A stretch of DNA of 64,000 nucleotides from Aminobacter carboxidus (GTDB lineage: Bacteria; Pseudomonadota; Alphaproteobacteria; Rhizobiales; Rhizobiaceae): assembly GCF_014863355.1 (NCBI RefSeq), contig NZ_JACZEP010000020.1, forward strand, positions 1 to 64,000, read 5' to 3'. Shown piece by piece: positions 26,770-36,777 of the stretch. Numbering within the stretch: position 1 is the first letter of the stretch; each line of letters opens with the position of its first letter. The notes under the pieces were generated by a model. That model was given only the letters and a program-made list of their open reading frames with translations, searched no databases and was not told where the DNA came from. The position numbers and the translations under genes were made by a program.

Positions 26770-29472
26770 TTAGGCTAATAGTCCTAGCTCTCGCGCGACC
26801 GAGATGGCCGAGGTGCGCGAGTGGACATTGAGCTTTGAAAAGACATTTCGAACATGGAACTTCACGGTGTTTTCGCTGACGTCCATGTGCCTGGCTATCT
26901 CCTTGTTCGAAAAGCCGCCGCAGATCAATGATATGACCTTCAGTTCCTGCTGGGTCAGCGTATGCGGTGCGCTCGAGGAACCCGCCGCCGTTTCGACCGA
27001 ACCTTGCAATGATGCGGACGCATCTGCCGACGCAAAGATCTGGCCGACGCGCCGGGCGATCAGGCTGTCGGGGCCGGCCTCCTGCGCACGCCGGCGCAGC
27101 AAGGCGAGCATGTCGGGACCCTCCTCGAAAAAGGCCGCGCGGTAGGTTGCGCTGGGCAGGGTCAGCAGGATTTCATCGAGCACCGAAGCTGTGCGTTCGG
27201 CCTTGCCGGTCTTCATGTCGGCCAGCACCGCCAGCAGGCGCATGCGGAGCATTCGCGGCACGCTGAAGGGGCGCTCCTGGGCCACCTCCAGGCGCTGCAG
27301 CATGTCGAGTGCGCGCTCCGTTTGACCTTCCTGTATCCAGACCCGTACCCACAGCGTCGCGGGGACCTCGCCGCGCAGCCGGAATGAAAGCCGGTTGCGC
27401 TCGATGTCGAATGCCGTTTCCGGCCCCAGATCGAAACGGTCGGCGAAACGCTTGGCGCCCTGGATGTCGCCGAAATGGATGATCGAGCGCATCTGTTCGC
27501 GTGCCACCAGCCTTTGCAGGCGGGGAAAGCCACGGCGCTGGGCGGTGCGCCTTGCCTGTTCGAGCACCGCGTCCACACCGTCGAAATCGTTCCTGACCAT
27601 TCTTGCGCGGATGCGGGACAGATAGGCTGCGGCCAACAGGTCGAACCAACAGTCGTTCTTCTCCAGATGCGGCAGCGACCATTCGAGGATGCGCTCGGCG
27701 CCATCGTGAAGGCCACGCTCCGACAGTGTCTCGGCCAGCAGGACCTGGGCGATAGCGTCGAGGTCGCAACCCTTGCCGATGGCGTTCTGTGCGTCGCTGG
27801 CCAGACGCTCGTAGGCCGCACTTGCGCCTTCCATGTCGCCGCGAAAGAACTGTGCCTGTCCGACATGGACATGGAGGTGCATTGCCCCGAAAAGGGCTCC
27901 TGCCTGGGTAAAGGACTGGATTGCCAGGTTGCCGTGGCGCTCGGCGCGCTCGAACTCGCTGCGCTCCAGATACTGGAAGCACAGCAGGTTGTAGGTCAGC
28001 GCGCGCTGCACGGGTTCCACCAGTTCAAGCAGCGTCAGATCGCGCTCGAGCAGCGACAGGTCGAGAGCTTCGATGCGGTCGTCCCGATACAGTGCCATGA
28101 GGGCGCCGATCAGGCGGACCTCGCTGACCAGAATGGTGTCGCAGCGGTCCATGGTCCGATTGACCAGTTCGAAATAATGAGTCGCCAACGTCAGGTTGCC
28201 ACCTTTGGCGGCGGCGACGGCCAGCCCGAGAAAGCTGCGTGGAAACCTTGCGGCTTCCGGCTCGGGCAGCACCGCCGCCAGTGCATGAAACTGCTGCAGC
28301 AGCCCGCGGGCGCCGGCATAGACCTGCCGCCATCCGCCCGCACTTTCGGAAAATTCCCCGGCAAGGCGGAAGTCCTCGGCATGCAAGGCGTGGCGGATGG
28401 CGCCCGCCCAGTCACGGCGCGCCGCATACCAGTGCGCCGCATTGCGCCTGATCTGATTGATGTCCAGCCCGCGCGCGAGGGCTTCCTGCATCAGGTATTC
28501 CTGGAATACCTGATGCAGCTTGAACTGCCTGTGCCCGTCGTCGAACGCTTCGATGGGCAGGCCGCCGGCGGCGATGTCGGAAGTCAGTTCGGCGGCCGCA
28601 GAAGGACTGACGACCGCGCTCGCCAGCTCGGCGCTGAAATAAGGCAGGGCCGCAACGCCGACCAGCGCCGATTGCATGGGGACCGAAAGCGACGAAAACA
28701 CCTGTTCGGACAGGTAGCGCGCCATATCGAGCTGGGTGCCGCTGAATTCCAGCAGGTCCCTGTCGGTCACGGCCCCGTCGCGCAGCAGCACACGAGCCAG
28801 TTGCAGTGCCACGGCCCAGCCCTGGGTCTTTTTGACCAGCGCCTCTATCTGCGATTTGTCGAGCTTGACCCCGGCCATGGCGAGCAGGTTCTGAGCCTCT
28901 CCGGCCGAAAAACGCAGATCGCTGGCCTTCAGATAGGTGAGCTGGCCGTTCAGCTGCATCGCCGAGATCGCCAACCTCGGCTCCGATCTGGAGATGATCA
29001 GCAGCCGGAGGTTTCGTGCCTGCGGCGAAAACAGGAGCCGCGCCAGCGTCGCGTCGTTTTCGTCGCTCTGGGCGAAATGATAATCGTCGAGGAACAGGTA
29101 GAGCGGGCGGCGCAGCCGTTGTAACTGGGTCAGGATGACGCCCAGAGCATGCTGCTGCGACAGACTGGAATAGTCCTGCGCCCCAGCGGGGAAGACGTGT
29201 GCTGCGGTGAGAACTCCGAGCAGTCCGAGGAGGAAGTGGGTGCCGTCGCGATCGTCGCCATCGAGCGCGGCCCAGGCCGCCTGGTGGCCTTGCTTGCGCA
29301 AATCCTCGTAACGCTGGTTCATCAACGAGGACTTGCCAAACCCGGCAGGCGCTATAACCAGCGTCAGCCGTCGGTCGCCGGCATCATCGAGCAGCCGCAG
29401 CGTCCGGACGCGCCTGACCTGCGCCATGCGTGCATCAGCTTCACCTGCAGAGATGCGCTTGGGCGCCACCAT
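26770..29472 (-). CDS. MalT-like LuxR family transcriptional activator (STAND ATPase)
   Basis: A 900-residue protein from the ATG at 29472 (a TTG at 29493 is also in frame). It has an N-terminal NTPase with Walker A APAGFGKSS (~res 42-50) and Walker B LYLFLDDYHFAQ, a long helical TPR-like sensor region (~350-820), and a C-terminal LuxR helix-turn-helix (LTQQELKVISLICGGFSNKEIARHMDVSENTVKFHVRNVFSKL). This is the LAL/MalT architecture: ligand and ATP binding drive oligomerisation and activation. Its position directly before hyuB-hyuA-ABC suggests it activates that operon. Confidence 0.92.
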   Translation of the reverse strand: MVAPKRISAGEADARMAQVRRVRTLRLLDDAGDRRLTLVIAPAGFGKSSLMNQRYEDLRKQGHQAAWAALDGDDRDGTHFLLGLLGVLTAAHVFPAGAQDYSSLSQQHALGVILTQLQRLRRPLYLFLDDYHFAQSDENDATLARLLFSPQARNLRLLIISRSEPRLAISAMQLNGQLTYLKASDLRFSAGEAQNLLAMAGVKLDKSQIEALVKKTQGWAVALQLARVLLRDGAVTDRDLLEFSGTQLDMARYLSEQVFSSLSVPMQSALVGVAALPYFSAELASAVVSPSAAAELTSDIAAGGLPIEAFDDGHRQFKLHQVFQEYLMQEALARGLDINQIRRNAAHWYAARRDWAGAIRHALHAEDFRLAGEFSESAGGWRQVYAGARGLLQQFHALAAVLPEPEAARFPRSFLGLAVAAAKGGNLTLATHYFELVNRTMDRCDTILVSEVRLIGALMALYRDDRIEALDLSLLERDLTLLELVEPVQRALTYNLLCFQYLERSEFERAERHGNLAIQSFTQAGALFGAMHLHVHVGQAQFFRGDMEGASAAYERLASDAQNAIGKGCDLDAIAQVLLAETLSERGLHDGAERILEWSLPHLEKNDCWFDLLAAAYLSRIRARMVRNDFDGVDAVLEQARRTAQRRGFPRLQRLVAREQMRSIIHFGDIQGAKRFADRFDLGPETAFDIERNRLSFRLRGEVPATLWVRVWIQEGQTERALDMLQRLEVAQERPFSVPRMLRMRLLAVLADMKTGKAERTASVLDEILLTLPSATYRAAFFEEGPDMLALLRRRAQEAGPDSLIARRVGQIFASADASASLQGSVETAAGSSSAPHTLTQQELKVISLICGGFSNKEIARHMDVSENTVKFHVRNVFSKLNVHSRTSAISVARELGLLA

Positions 29473-29493
29473 TCTGTCGGAATCCAGGATCAA

Positions 29494-30038
29494 TCAACAA
29501 GCCGATATCATGAGCCGCGCGAACATGTACACCTTGAGGCCACCCGAGGCGGCGTATGTGCTGCCGATCGGGGCCATCCGCGAGGCGGTTATGATACTGC
29601 GCCGGGCATCGCCAAACCTTCGGTGACATTGCCAAATACAGCCCCCAGCGCCCCTAACAACGACATCACCAACGAACGCGACGACGGCCTCGTCCGTTGG
29701 GTCAACAAGCTCGGTCATGGCCTGCTCGAGGTCGAGCGCAACGGCCGCTTGTCGCCGGCAATCATCCCATAACCTGACTTTCCCGCCCCAAAGCCGCCGG
29801 ATCGGCCTCGTGGTGAGCTGGCCTCCACAAGCCGACGGTCGCCCCCGACACATCAGGCGCCCGGATGGTTTCGTCCTGGGCCAGCTGCTGTTGCGCGGCG
29901 CCCTGCGCGACAGGACGCGTCACCCGAACTACAACCAATGATTGATTTCAGGTTGCAGACAATACCTATTGCAGATTGTGCTGTTTTAGCTAAAAGGGCG
30001 GCCGACCCATCAAGGCTTTTTCCTGGAGCTTAAGGCGC
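29494..30038. other. 545-bp divergent interval without a supported gene
   Basis: It separates the LuxR-type regulator (minus) from the glycosyltransferase (plus), so it must hold both promoters. Small frames exist (for example 29494-29853 minus) but show no family or good start. An AT-rich segment at ~29938-30010 just upstream of the glycosyltransferase is the likeliest promoter region. Confidence 0.45.
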
Positions 30039-30932
30039 GTGCGTGCGGAACGGATTGAACTTGCAACAATTGTGCTTTGCTACAAGGCGTCGCAAGACGT
30101 CGTCGGTGCCGTGCGCTCGTTGCTTGACCAGGACCTGCCGACGGAGATCGTCGTGGTCAATTCCGGCGGCGGCAATGTCGGCGCCGTGCTCGGCAACGCA
30201 GGCATCACCGTGCCGTGCATCGAGTTTTGCGAACGGCTCTATGTCGGGGCGGCGCGCAATCGCGGCATAGACAATACCAAGGCGCCGTTCGTTGCCTTCC
30301 TTGCCAGTGATTGTCGCGCCTGTCCCGGCTGGGTGGAACACCGCCTGCTCCGCCACCGCTCCGGCGCGCGCGCGGTGGCGAGCGCCATCGCCAACAGCCA
30401 CCCGCGCAACCTGGTCGCCTGTGCCGCCTATATCGGCATGTTCATGCGGCGCCTGCCCGGCTTGCCTGAAACCATGGCGATCCGCTTCGGCGCTTCGTTC
30501 GACCGCGCGCTGTTCGACTGTTACGGCCGCTTCGATGAAGCCGTTCCGGCAAGCGAGGACACCGAGTTCCTGAAACGGCTGCCGCCTGAGTTGCAGCCCG
30601 TCTGGGAGCCTGATGTTCAGACCATCCACCTCAACGAAACGCGGCTTGCGCGGCTGATGATCGACCAGTTCCGGCGCGGCATCGGCCATGGCCGCGACAT
30701 GCACCGGATCCTGGGCAAGTCCCATGCACGGATTGCCCGCGACGTGTTGCGCCAGTGGCGTCCGGCACGAGCTCTTGCGCGCGCCGGGCTGAGTGGCAGC
30801 GACCTGACCTATGTCATGGCGTCTATGCCGATCTTCTGGCTCACCTTGGCCGCCAAGGCCTGTGGCGTGCTGGTGTCGCAATGGTCCGCCGACAGGCCAC
30901 ATCCAGCCACCTCAGGCATCCCTGCGCGATAG
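30039..30932 (+). CDS. Glycosyltransferase family 2-like protein
   Basis: A 297-residue protein from a GTG start. The N-terminal GT-A fold is clear: ELATIVLCYKASQDVVGAVRSLLDQDLPTEIVVVNSGGG, then RLYVGAARNRGIDNTKAPFVAFLASD in place of the usual DxD. A hydrophobic C-terminal segment (~265-285) may anchor it to the membrane. It is followed 10 nt later by another glycosyltransferase-like gene. Donor and acceptor are unknown; surface polysaccharide is the likeliest product. Confidence 0.85.
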   Translation: MRAERIELATIVLCYKASQDVVGAVRSLLDQDLPTEIVVVNSGGGNVGAVLGNAGITVPCIEFCERLYVGAARNRGIDNTKAPFVAFLASDCRACPGWVEHRLLRHRSGARAVASAIANSHPRNLVACAAYIGMFMRRLPGLPETMAIRFGASFDRALFDCYGRFDEAVPASEDTEFLKRLPPELQPVWEPDVQTIHLNETRLARLMIDQFRRGIGHGRDMHRILGKSHARIARDVLRQWRPARALARAGLSGSDLTYVMASMPIFWLTLAAKACGVLVSQWSADRPHPATSGIPAR

Positions 30933-30942
30933 GCTGCCCCTG

Positions 30943-31701
30943 ATGATCTCATGCGAAATCAAGCCGAAATGGCCGCGGTGGAAGACGCTGTTGCGACGCA
31001 GGCAGAAGGTGATCGCCGTCTTCAGCTACCGCTTCGACGCACATCTGGTGCCTGATCTTCTCGCCAATATCGATCCCTTCATCGACGGCTGGGTGGCCTT
31101 CGACGACCGTGCCTCGACCGGCGTGTTCAGCAGCGAAGTCGGGCGCAGGCGCTGCCTGCTTGCGGCGGCGCGGCAGGCCGGCGCCGACTGGATCCTGGCC
31201 GTCGATCCCGACGAACGTTTTGAAACCGCCGTTGCAACCGAGATATCCGGCCTGACCAGGAAACGGGGGCGCATCGCCTGGGGTTTTCATTTCCGCGAGC
31301 TTTATGCACCGCTGAGCTACCGCAGCGACGGGATCTGGGGGTCCAAGATCCGCCATTGCCTGTTTCGCGCCTTCGACCCGGCAGAACGAACCGACACCGG
31401 CCTGCATGACCAGTGGTATCCAAAAAACGCCGGCTTCAGGGAGTTGCGCAGCGGGCTCAATCTCTATCATCTGAAGATGATCGACCCGGCACGGCGCGGC
31501 GCGCGGCGCGATCTCTACAGCTTTCTCGATCCCGACCGCCGCGACCAGGCCATCGGTTATGATTACCTGGCCGATGAAACCGGCGTGCAGCTCGAGCCCA
31601 TCCCGGCCGACCGCCTTTATCATCCGCCTCACATCGACGACGGCGGCTTGTGGATGTTCGACCTCAGCGGCAAGGCCGGCGCACAAGGGCAGCCACGCTA
31701 G
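30943..31701 (+). CDS. Glycosyltransferase family 2-like protein (second of pair)
   Basis: A 252-residue protein from the ATG at 30943, just after the preceding glycosyltransferase stops. The pattern VIAVFSYRFDAHLVPDLLANIDPFIDGWVAFDDRAS, then WILAVDPDERFE (DPDE metal-binding motif), resembles GT2 enzymes that modify surface glycans. The final 29 bp, including the stop codon, lie inside a 138-bp direct repeat whose second copy is at 39297-39434, so the gene end has been duplicated or exchanged. Confidence 0.75.
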   Translation: MISCEIKPKWPRWKTLLRRRQKVIAVFSYRFDAHLVPDLLANIDPFIDGWVAFDDRASTGVFSSEVGRRRCLLAAARQAGADWILAVDPDERFETAVATEISGLTRKRGRIAWGFHFRELYAPLSYRSDGIWGSKIRHCLFRAFDPAERTDTGLHDQWYPKNAGFRELRSGLNLYHLKMIDPARRGARRDLYSFLDPDRRDQAIGYDYLADETGVQLEPIPADRLYHPPHIDDGGLWMFDLSGKAGAQGQPR

Positions 31702-31810
31702 GCTTGTCCAGCCACTCTGCCATTCAGGCCAACGGCTGCCGGGCGCCGGCGAAACCTGCAACCACATCGCAAAGCGGCCTGGCCCGACGAACTTGGGCGG
31801 CAATGCGCCC
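31673..31810 (+). repeat. 138-bp direct repeat, copy 1
   Basis: Matches 39297-39434 in the same orientation with 8 mismatches in 138 bp (~94 percent). It includes the last codons of the glycosyltransferase at 30943-31701 and ~109 bp of downstream DNA. There is no terminal inverted repeat. Confidence 0.85.
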
Positions 31811-32232
31811 CACGCCAGAGGTTCCGAAGAGGTTTAAGGCTTCCCGCAAGCAGTCATTCGTTAACGTTGCGAAGCAGAAGCCGACTACGCCACGATATCT
31901 GAAATTCACCTGCTTTGCGGGTTATGACCATCGGTAACGCGGATCCATGGCGTTGCGGCGGCCCAAGCTGACTTTGACGGCTTCGTTGGTCTGACGCTCG
32001 CGCGATGGGCAAAAGGCAATGATCGGAGCCTGTATCTGACGGATTGCGGTAAATCAAAGCCCGGCCTGTCGGTTGGGTTAAAAACGCGTGCGGCCATCTG
32101 GCCGCTGTTTGGACCGAAGCGAAATCCGATGAAACTCATGACACGTCTCTCGCTGACTACGCAGCCGAGGGTGTTCTCACCGATCTGCGGCTCCTCCTGT
32201 CGCACTGAAATAGCGTCCTGTGAGAGCTGGCC
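31811..32232. other. Non-coding interval upstream of the P-type ATPase gene
   Basis: About 420 bp after the direct repeat. Frames on the minus strand (31906-32205) have no family or start signal. I see no defined operator. Confidence 0.45.
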
Positions 32233-34836
32233 ATGACATTGGCTGACAGTCCGCCAGAAAGAGTTGACATGCCCCAGCCTATCGCGACGGCCGATCCGTT
32301 TCCCGGCCTTTCAGAGGCCGAGGCACAAGCCCGGCTGGTTGCCGAAGGGTTCAACGAACTGCCGAGGTCCACCCAGCGCACACCGTTGCGGATTGCATTC
32401 GAGGTCATTCGCGAGCCGATGCTTGCGCTCCTGTTTGGCGGCGGCGTTGTCTATCTGCTTCTGGGCAATCTGGAGGAAGCGCTGATCCTGCTGGCCTTCG
32501 CCACGATGTCGATCGGCATAACCATCATACAAGAGACACGCACCGAGCGTGTCCTGGAGGCGCTGCGTGATCTCACCAGTCCTCGCGCCCTGGTCATACG
32601 CGCTGGTGAACGCAAGCGCATCGCGGGTCGAGAAGTCGTCCGGGGCGATGTCGTCGTGCTTGGCGAGGGCGACCGGGTGCCTGCCGATGCCACGCTCCTG
32701 CAGAGCCAGGACCTTCAGAGCGACGAATCGCTTTTGACTGGTGAGTCCGTGCCGGTTCGAAAGATTGCCGCCGACAGCGCCTCGCCATTGACCGAACGTC
32801 GGCCAGGCGGCGACGACCTGCCTTTCATATTCTCGGGTTCGCTGATCGTTCGCGGTTCGGGTATAGGAGAAGTCTCGGCGACGGGGCCACGAAGCGAAAT
32901 CGGCAAGATCGGCCACTCGCTGAGTTCAATGGAGACAGAACCACCGCGATTGCAGGTACAAATGCGGCGCGTTGTCCGTATTTTCGCAATTGTCGGCGGC
33001 GCGGTCAGCGTCGTCGCGGTCCTGCTTTACGGGCTTCTGCGGGGCGGATGGCTTGACGCCGTGCTGGCAGGCATCGCGCTCGGCATGTCGATGCTGCCGG
33101 AAGAGTTTCCCGTCGTGCTGACGATCTTCATGGCCATGGGTGCGTGGCGCATATCGCAGGCGCGCGTCCTGACCCGCAGGGCCGCCGCGATCGAAACCCT
33201 TGGTTCGGCGACGATCCTTTGCACCGACAAGACAGGCACGCTCACCGAGAACCGGATGACGATTGCCGAGCTTCGGACGGCGGATGGAAAGTCAATTCGG
33301 ATTGCGGACAAGCCGGCCGCCGATCTGCCGGCGGCATTCGCCGATCTGGCAGAAACTGGTGTGCTTGCCAGTACCGAGATTCCTTTCGACCCCATGGAGA
33401 TCGCATTTCACAAACTCGGCAAGGAACGACTGTCCAAACGCAAGATTCTGGACAATCTGGATTGGCAACTGGTCCGCGCCTATCCGCTTCGACCCGGTCT
33501 ACTGGCGATGTCCAATGTCTGGCAATCGACAGGCGGCAAGGACAAGTCGCTGATTGCGGCAAAAGGAGCGCCGGAGACGATCGGGGCGCTATGCCATCTG
33601 AACGCAAAGGAACTGAAGGCCTTGCAGGGTTCGGTCGAAGCCATGGCGGCCGAGGGGTTACGTGTGCTGGGCGTGGCCCGTGTGTTTCATCGCGGCGACG
33701 CCTTGCCAGAGACGCAACACGATTTCAAATTTGAGTTTCTCGGGCTGGTCGGCCTGACTGATCCACTGCGCGCGAGTGTCCCCGATGCCGTAAACGACTG
33801 CCGTTCGGCCGGCATCAGGGTGATGATGATCACCGGCGACTACCCGGCAACCGCCAAGGTGATCGCGCGCCAGGCCGGCCTCGACGCCGAAAGCGTGGTG
33901 ACCGGCAGCGAGATGCAGTCGCTCAACGACGAAGAGCTGGCGCTGCGTGTCAAAACCGCAACCGTGTTCGCGCGCATCATGCCCGAACAGAAGCTTCGTA
34001 TCGTCACCGCGCTGAAGTCGAATGGTGATATCGTCGCCATGACTGGCGATGGGGTCAACGACGCGCCGTCGCTGAAGGCAGCCAATATCGGCATTGCCAT
34101 GGGTGGCCGTGGTACCGACGTTGCCCGCGAAGCGTCGGCGATCGTCCTGCTCGACGACGATTTCGGTTCGATCGTCAAAGCCGTTCGGCTTGGCCGCCGT
34201 ATATTCGACAATCTGCGCAAGGCCATGGGGTTCATCATCGCCGTCCACGTGCCGATTGCCGGTCTCTCGCTGCTGCCGTTGCTGTTTGGCCTGCCAATCC
34301 TGTTCGGGCCGATACATATCGCCTTTCTGGAGATGGTGATCGATCCGGTGTGCGCGCTGGTCTTCGAGGCCGAAACCGAGGAAGACGATGTGATGCGCCG
34401 TCCGCCTCGCAACCCGGACGCGCCATTGTTCTCCGGCGCCTTGATCGGATGGGGACTTGTTCAGGGGACGCTGGCCTTCGCATTTCTCGCGGGCATATAC
34501 CTTGTCGCCCTGAAGCAGGGCATGGCCGAGAACGAAATCCGGGCGCTGATTTTTTTCTCGCTGGTGCTGACAATCGTCGGGCTGATTTTTGTCAACCGCT
34601 CCTTCAGCGCATCGCTTCTGACCGCGATCATCAGGCCCAATCGATCGCTCATTTTTGTTGTCGTGGTCGTCGCTTCAACGCTGGGCGGCACACTTCTGTG
34701 GCCGTTCGCCACCAGTCTCTTTCGCTTCGGGCCGCTGCATCTCAACGATCTGGCGGTGACGTTTGCGGCGGGATTTGCCGTGTTGGCATGCCTGGAGTTG
34801 CTGAAGCCACTCTGGCGCAGGCACCTGAAAGGCTAG
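32233..34836 (+). CDS. P-type cation-transporting ATPase (P2-like)
   Basis: An 867-residue membrane ATPase. Order of motifs: N-terminal cation-ATPase domain (GLSEAEAQARLVAEGFNELP), actuator loop with LTGESVPV (~res 170-177), membrane helix with MLPEEFPVVLT in place of the PEGLP of calcium pumps, phosphorylation site DKTGTLT with Asp332, MITGDYPATA, and TGDGVNDAPSLKAANIGIAMG. The altered PEEFP core means the transported ion is uncertain. An AI-2E permease follows 44 nt later and may be cotranscribed. Confidence 0.92.
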   Translation: MTLADSPPERVDMPQPIATADPFPGLSEAEAQARLVAEGFNELPRSTQRTPLRIAFEVIREPMLALLFGGGVVYLLLGNLEEALILLAFATMSIGITIIQETRTERVLEALRDLTSPRALVIRAGERKRIAGREVVRGDVVVLGEGDRVPADATLLQSQDLQSDESLLTGESVPVRKIAADSASPLTERRPGGDDLPFIFSGSLIVRGSGIGEVSATGPRSEIGKIGHSLSSMETEPPRLQVQMRRVVRIFAIVGGAVSVVAVLLYGLLRGGWLDAVLAGIALGMSMLPEEFPVVLTIFMAMGAWRISQARVLTRRAAAIETLGSATILCTDKTGTLTENRMTIAELRTADGKSIRIADKPAADLPAAFADLAETGVLASTEIPFDPMEIAFHKLGKERLSKRKILDNLDWQLVRAYPLRPGLLAMSNVWQSTGGKDKSLIAAKGAPETIGALCHLNAKELKALQGSVEAMAAEGLRVLGVARVFHRGDALPETQHDFKFEFLGLVGLTDPLRASVPDAVNDCRSAGIRVMMITGDYPATAKVIARQAGLDAESVVTGSEMQSLNDEELALRVKTATVFARIMPEQKLRIVTALKSNGDIVAMTGDGVNDAPSLKAANIGIAMGGRGTDVAREASAIVLLDDDFGSIVKAVRLGRRIFDNLRKAMGFIIAVHVPIAGLSLLPLLFGLPILFGPIHIAFLEMVIDPVCALVFEAETEEDDVMRRPPRNPDAPLFSGALIGWGLVQGTLAFAFLAGIYLVALKQGMAENEIRALIFFSLVLTIVGLIFVNRSFSASLLTAIIRPNRSLIFVVVVVASTLGGTLLWPFATSLFRFGPLHLNDLAVTFAAGFAVLACLELLKPLWRRHLKG

Positions 34837-34880
34837 AAGCAGATTCTATCAGCAGATACCGGTCGTCGGTTGGAGATGAG

Positions 34881-35993
34881 ATGGTCGTCAGCAAAGGTTG
34901 GAACGTGAAGGAAGCTCCCGGCGGCGACAGAATGAACGCCGAAAATCCGCGATCTCGTGGAAGCCATTTCAGCACGCTTGTGTTGGCAGCCGCTTCGATC
35001 GTGGGGATTGTCGTCTGCGCGCTGTTGGCTGAGCCATTTTTGGGCGCGATCACATGGGCAATGGCACTGGCAATCCTCTTTGTCCCTCTCCATGCCAGGA
35101 TCGAGACAAAACTGAAACATCCCAACCTCGCGGCATTGGCTTCGGTTCTGACGATAGTACTCCTTGTCGTTGTCCCGACAGCTTTTCTTGTAGAACGCCT
35201 GGTCGAGGAGGCTGCTTCTGGGGCAGCCTCCATCCGAACCCGGGTAGCGGATGGAGAACTCCAACGCCTCCTGGAGGCCCATCCCGGCATCGCACCTATT
35301 GGGACGTGGATAAATCAACAGATCGATCTGCCGTCGATTTTGGCGAGCCTTGCGACTTGGCTGAGCAATGCCGGTGCAACGTTCGTGAGGGGCTCTGTGT
35401 TGCAGGTGGCGGAAGTTCTGCTGACGTTTTACATGCTTTTCTATTTCCTGCGTGATCGCAACGCAGTCGCGCGCCTGCTTCACGATTGGATGCCGTTGGT
35501 GAGCGCCGATACCGAGCGACTGTTCCAGCGGGTGTTCGATACCGTGCATGCGACGGTATACGGGACGTTGGCGGTCGCTGCGGTTCAGGGTTCTTTGGGC
35601 GGGCTGATGTTCTGGATGCTCGGGTTGCCGACGCCCCTTCTTTGGGGCGTGGTGATGAGCCTCCTTTCCGTCGTGCCAGTGCTGGGTGCGTTCATCGTGT
35701 GGATACCAGCGGCAATCCTGCTGCTGCTTGATGGTGACTGGGGCAAGGCCCTGATCCTCGCGGCCTGGGGTGGCATCGTTGTAGGCGGAATCGACAATGT
35801 CCTTCGTCCGATGTTTGTGGGAACCCAACTGAGGCTCCATACGATTCCCGCTTTCATATCGATGATAGGTGGGCTCGCCCTGTTCGGGGCTCCCGGATTC
35901 ATACTCGGACCCCTGGCTGTTACAGTGACGATGCTCCTGGTCGAGCTATGGGCTGCGCGTGACAAACTCAACAATCGCAAGCAACAGGAATGA
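34881..35993 (+). CDS. AI-2E family transporter (PerM/YdiK-like)
   Basis: A 370-residue polytopic protein from the ATG at 34881 (GGAGATGAG upstream). Helix pairs flank a helical region at ~90-170; the family block PTPLLWGVVMSLLSVVPVLGAFIVWIPA and the C-terminal FGAPGFILGPLAVTVTMLL are characteristic. Members act as exporters or sodium/proton antiporters; autoinducer-2 export is known for only a few. It is encoded directly after the P-type ATPase gene, suggesting an ion-homeostasis role. Confidence 0.88.
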   Translation: MVVSKGWNVKEAPGGDRMNAENPRSRGSHFSTLVLAAASIVGIVVCALLAEPFLGAITWAMALAILFVPLHARIETKLKHPNLAALASVLTIVLLVVVPTAFLVERLVEEAASGAASIRTRVADGELQRLLEAHPGIAPIGTWINQQIDLPSILASLATWLSNAGATFVRGSVLQVAEVLLTFYMLFYFLRDRNAVARLLHDWMPLVSADTERLFQRVFDTVHATVYGTLAVAAVQGSLGGLMFWMLGLPTPLLWGVVMSLLSVVPVLGAFIVWIPAAILLLLDGDWGKALILAAWGGIVVGGIDNVLRPMFVGTQLRLHTIPAFISMIGGLALFGAPGFILGPLAVTVTMLLVELWAARDKLNNRKQQE

Positions 35994-36081
35994 CCAGTGC
36001 GGACGTGTCCTGCGCTCGACAGCGCGGGGCAAACGCACGGATAGCTACCAGTCGCATCCGGACCGGCGGGCGGCCCGCCGC

Positions 36082-36777
36082 TTACACCGCGGTACCGACC
36101 AGCACGCCGATGCCGGCAGTGAGCGCCATGGCAAAGGCACCCCAGAAGGTGACGCGCAGCGTTGCACGAATGATGTTGGCGCCACCGGCCTTGGCGCCGA
36201 TGGCGCCCAGCAGAGCGAGGAAAAGCAGAGACGCCACCGAGACCCCCATCACCAGCATGGAGGCCGGCGAAATCAGCACCATGAGCAGCGGCATCGCCGC
36301 GCCCACGCTGAAGGTCGCCGCCGAGGTCAGCGCCGCCTGGATCGGGCGCGCCGTGGTCATTTCGGAGATGCCGAGTTCATCATGGGCGTGCGCGGCCAGT
36401 GCATCCTTGGCCATGAGCTGATCGGCGAGCTGGCGCGCCAGGCCCGCTTCCAGCCCGCGCTTGACGTAAATCTGCGCCAGTTCCTCGCGCTCGAATTCGG
36501 GCTGGGTCCTGAGCTCCTCGCGTTCACGGTCGAGGTCGGCATTCTCGGTGTCCGACTGGGAGCTGACCGAGACATACTCGCCGGCAGCCATCGACATGGC
36601 GCCCGCCACCAACCCGGCTATGCCGGCGACCAGAACCTGCGAGGTCGGCGCGGCGGCCGACGCAACGCCGACGATCAGGCTGGCGGTCGAGACGATGCCG
36701 TCATTGGCTCCCAGCACGGCGGCGCGCAGCCAGCCGATGCGCGACACCAGGTGGTTTTCGACATGCAGGCGGCTCAT
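36082..36777 (-). CDS. VIT1/CCC1 family iron/manganese transporter
   Basis: A 231-residue membrane protein with five helices. The VIT signature LGANDGIVSTASLIVGVASA opens the protein, and AGAMSMAAGEYVSVSSQSDTENADL precedes a cytoplasmic acidic helix region (~75-130) that binds metal. It probably moves Fe2+ or Mn2+ out of the cytoplasm. Its ATG overlaps the OsmC gene stop (ATGA), so the two are coupled; metal and peroxide stress would link them. Confidence 0.9.
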   Translation of the reverse strand: MSRLHVENHLVSRIGWLRAAVLGANDGIVSTASLIVGVASAAAPTSQVLVAGIAGLVAGAMSMAAGEYVSVSSQSDTENADLDREREELRTQPEFEREELAQIYVKRGLEAGLARQLADQLMAKDALAAHAHDELGISEMTTARPIQAALTSAATFSVGAAMPLLMVLISPASMLVMGVSVASLLFLALLGAIGAKAGGANIIRATLRVTFWGAFAMALTAGIGVLVGTAV

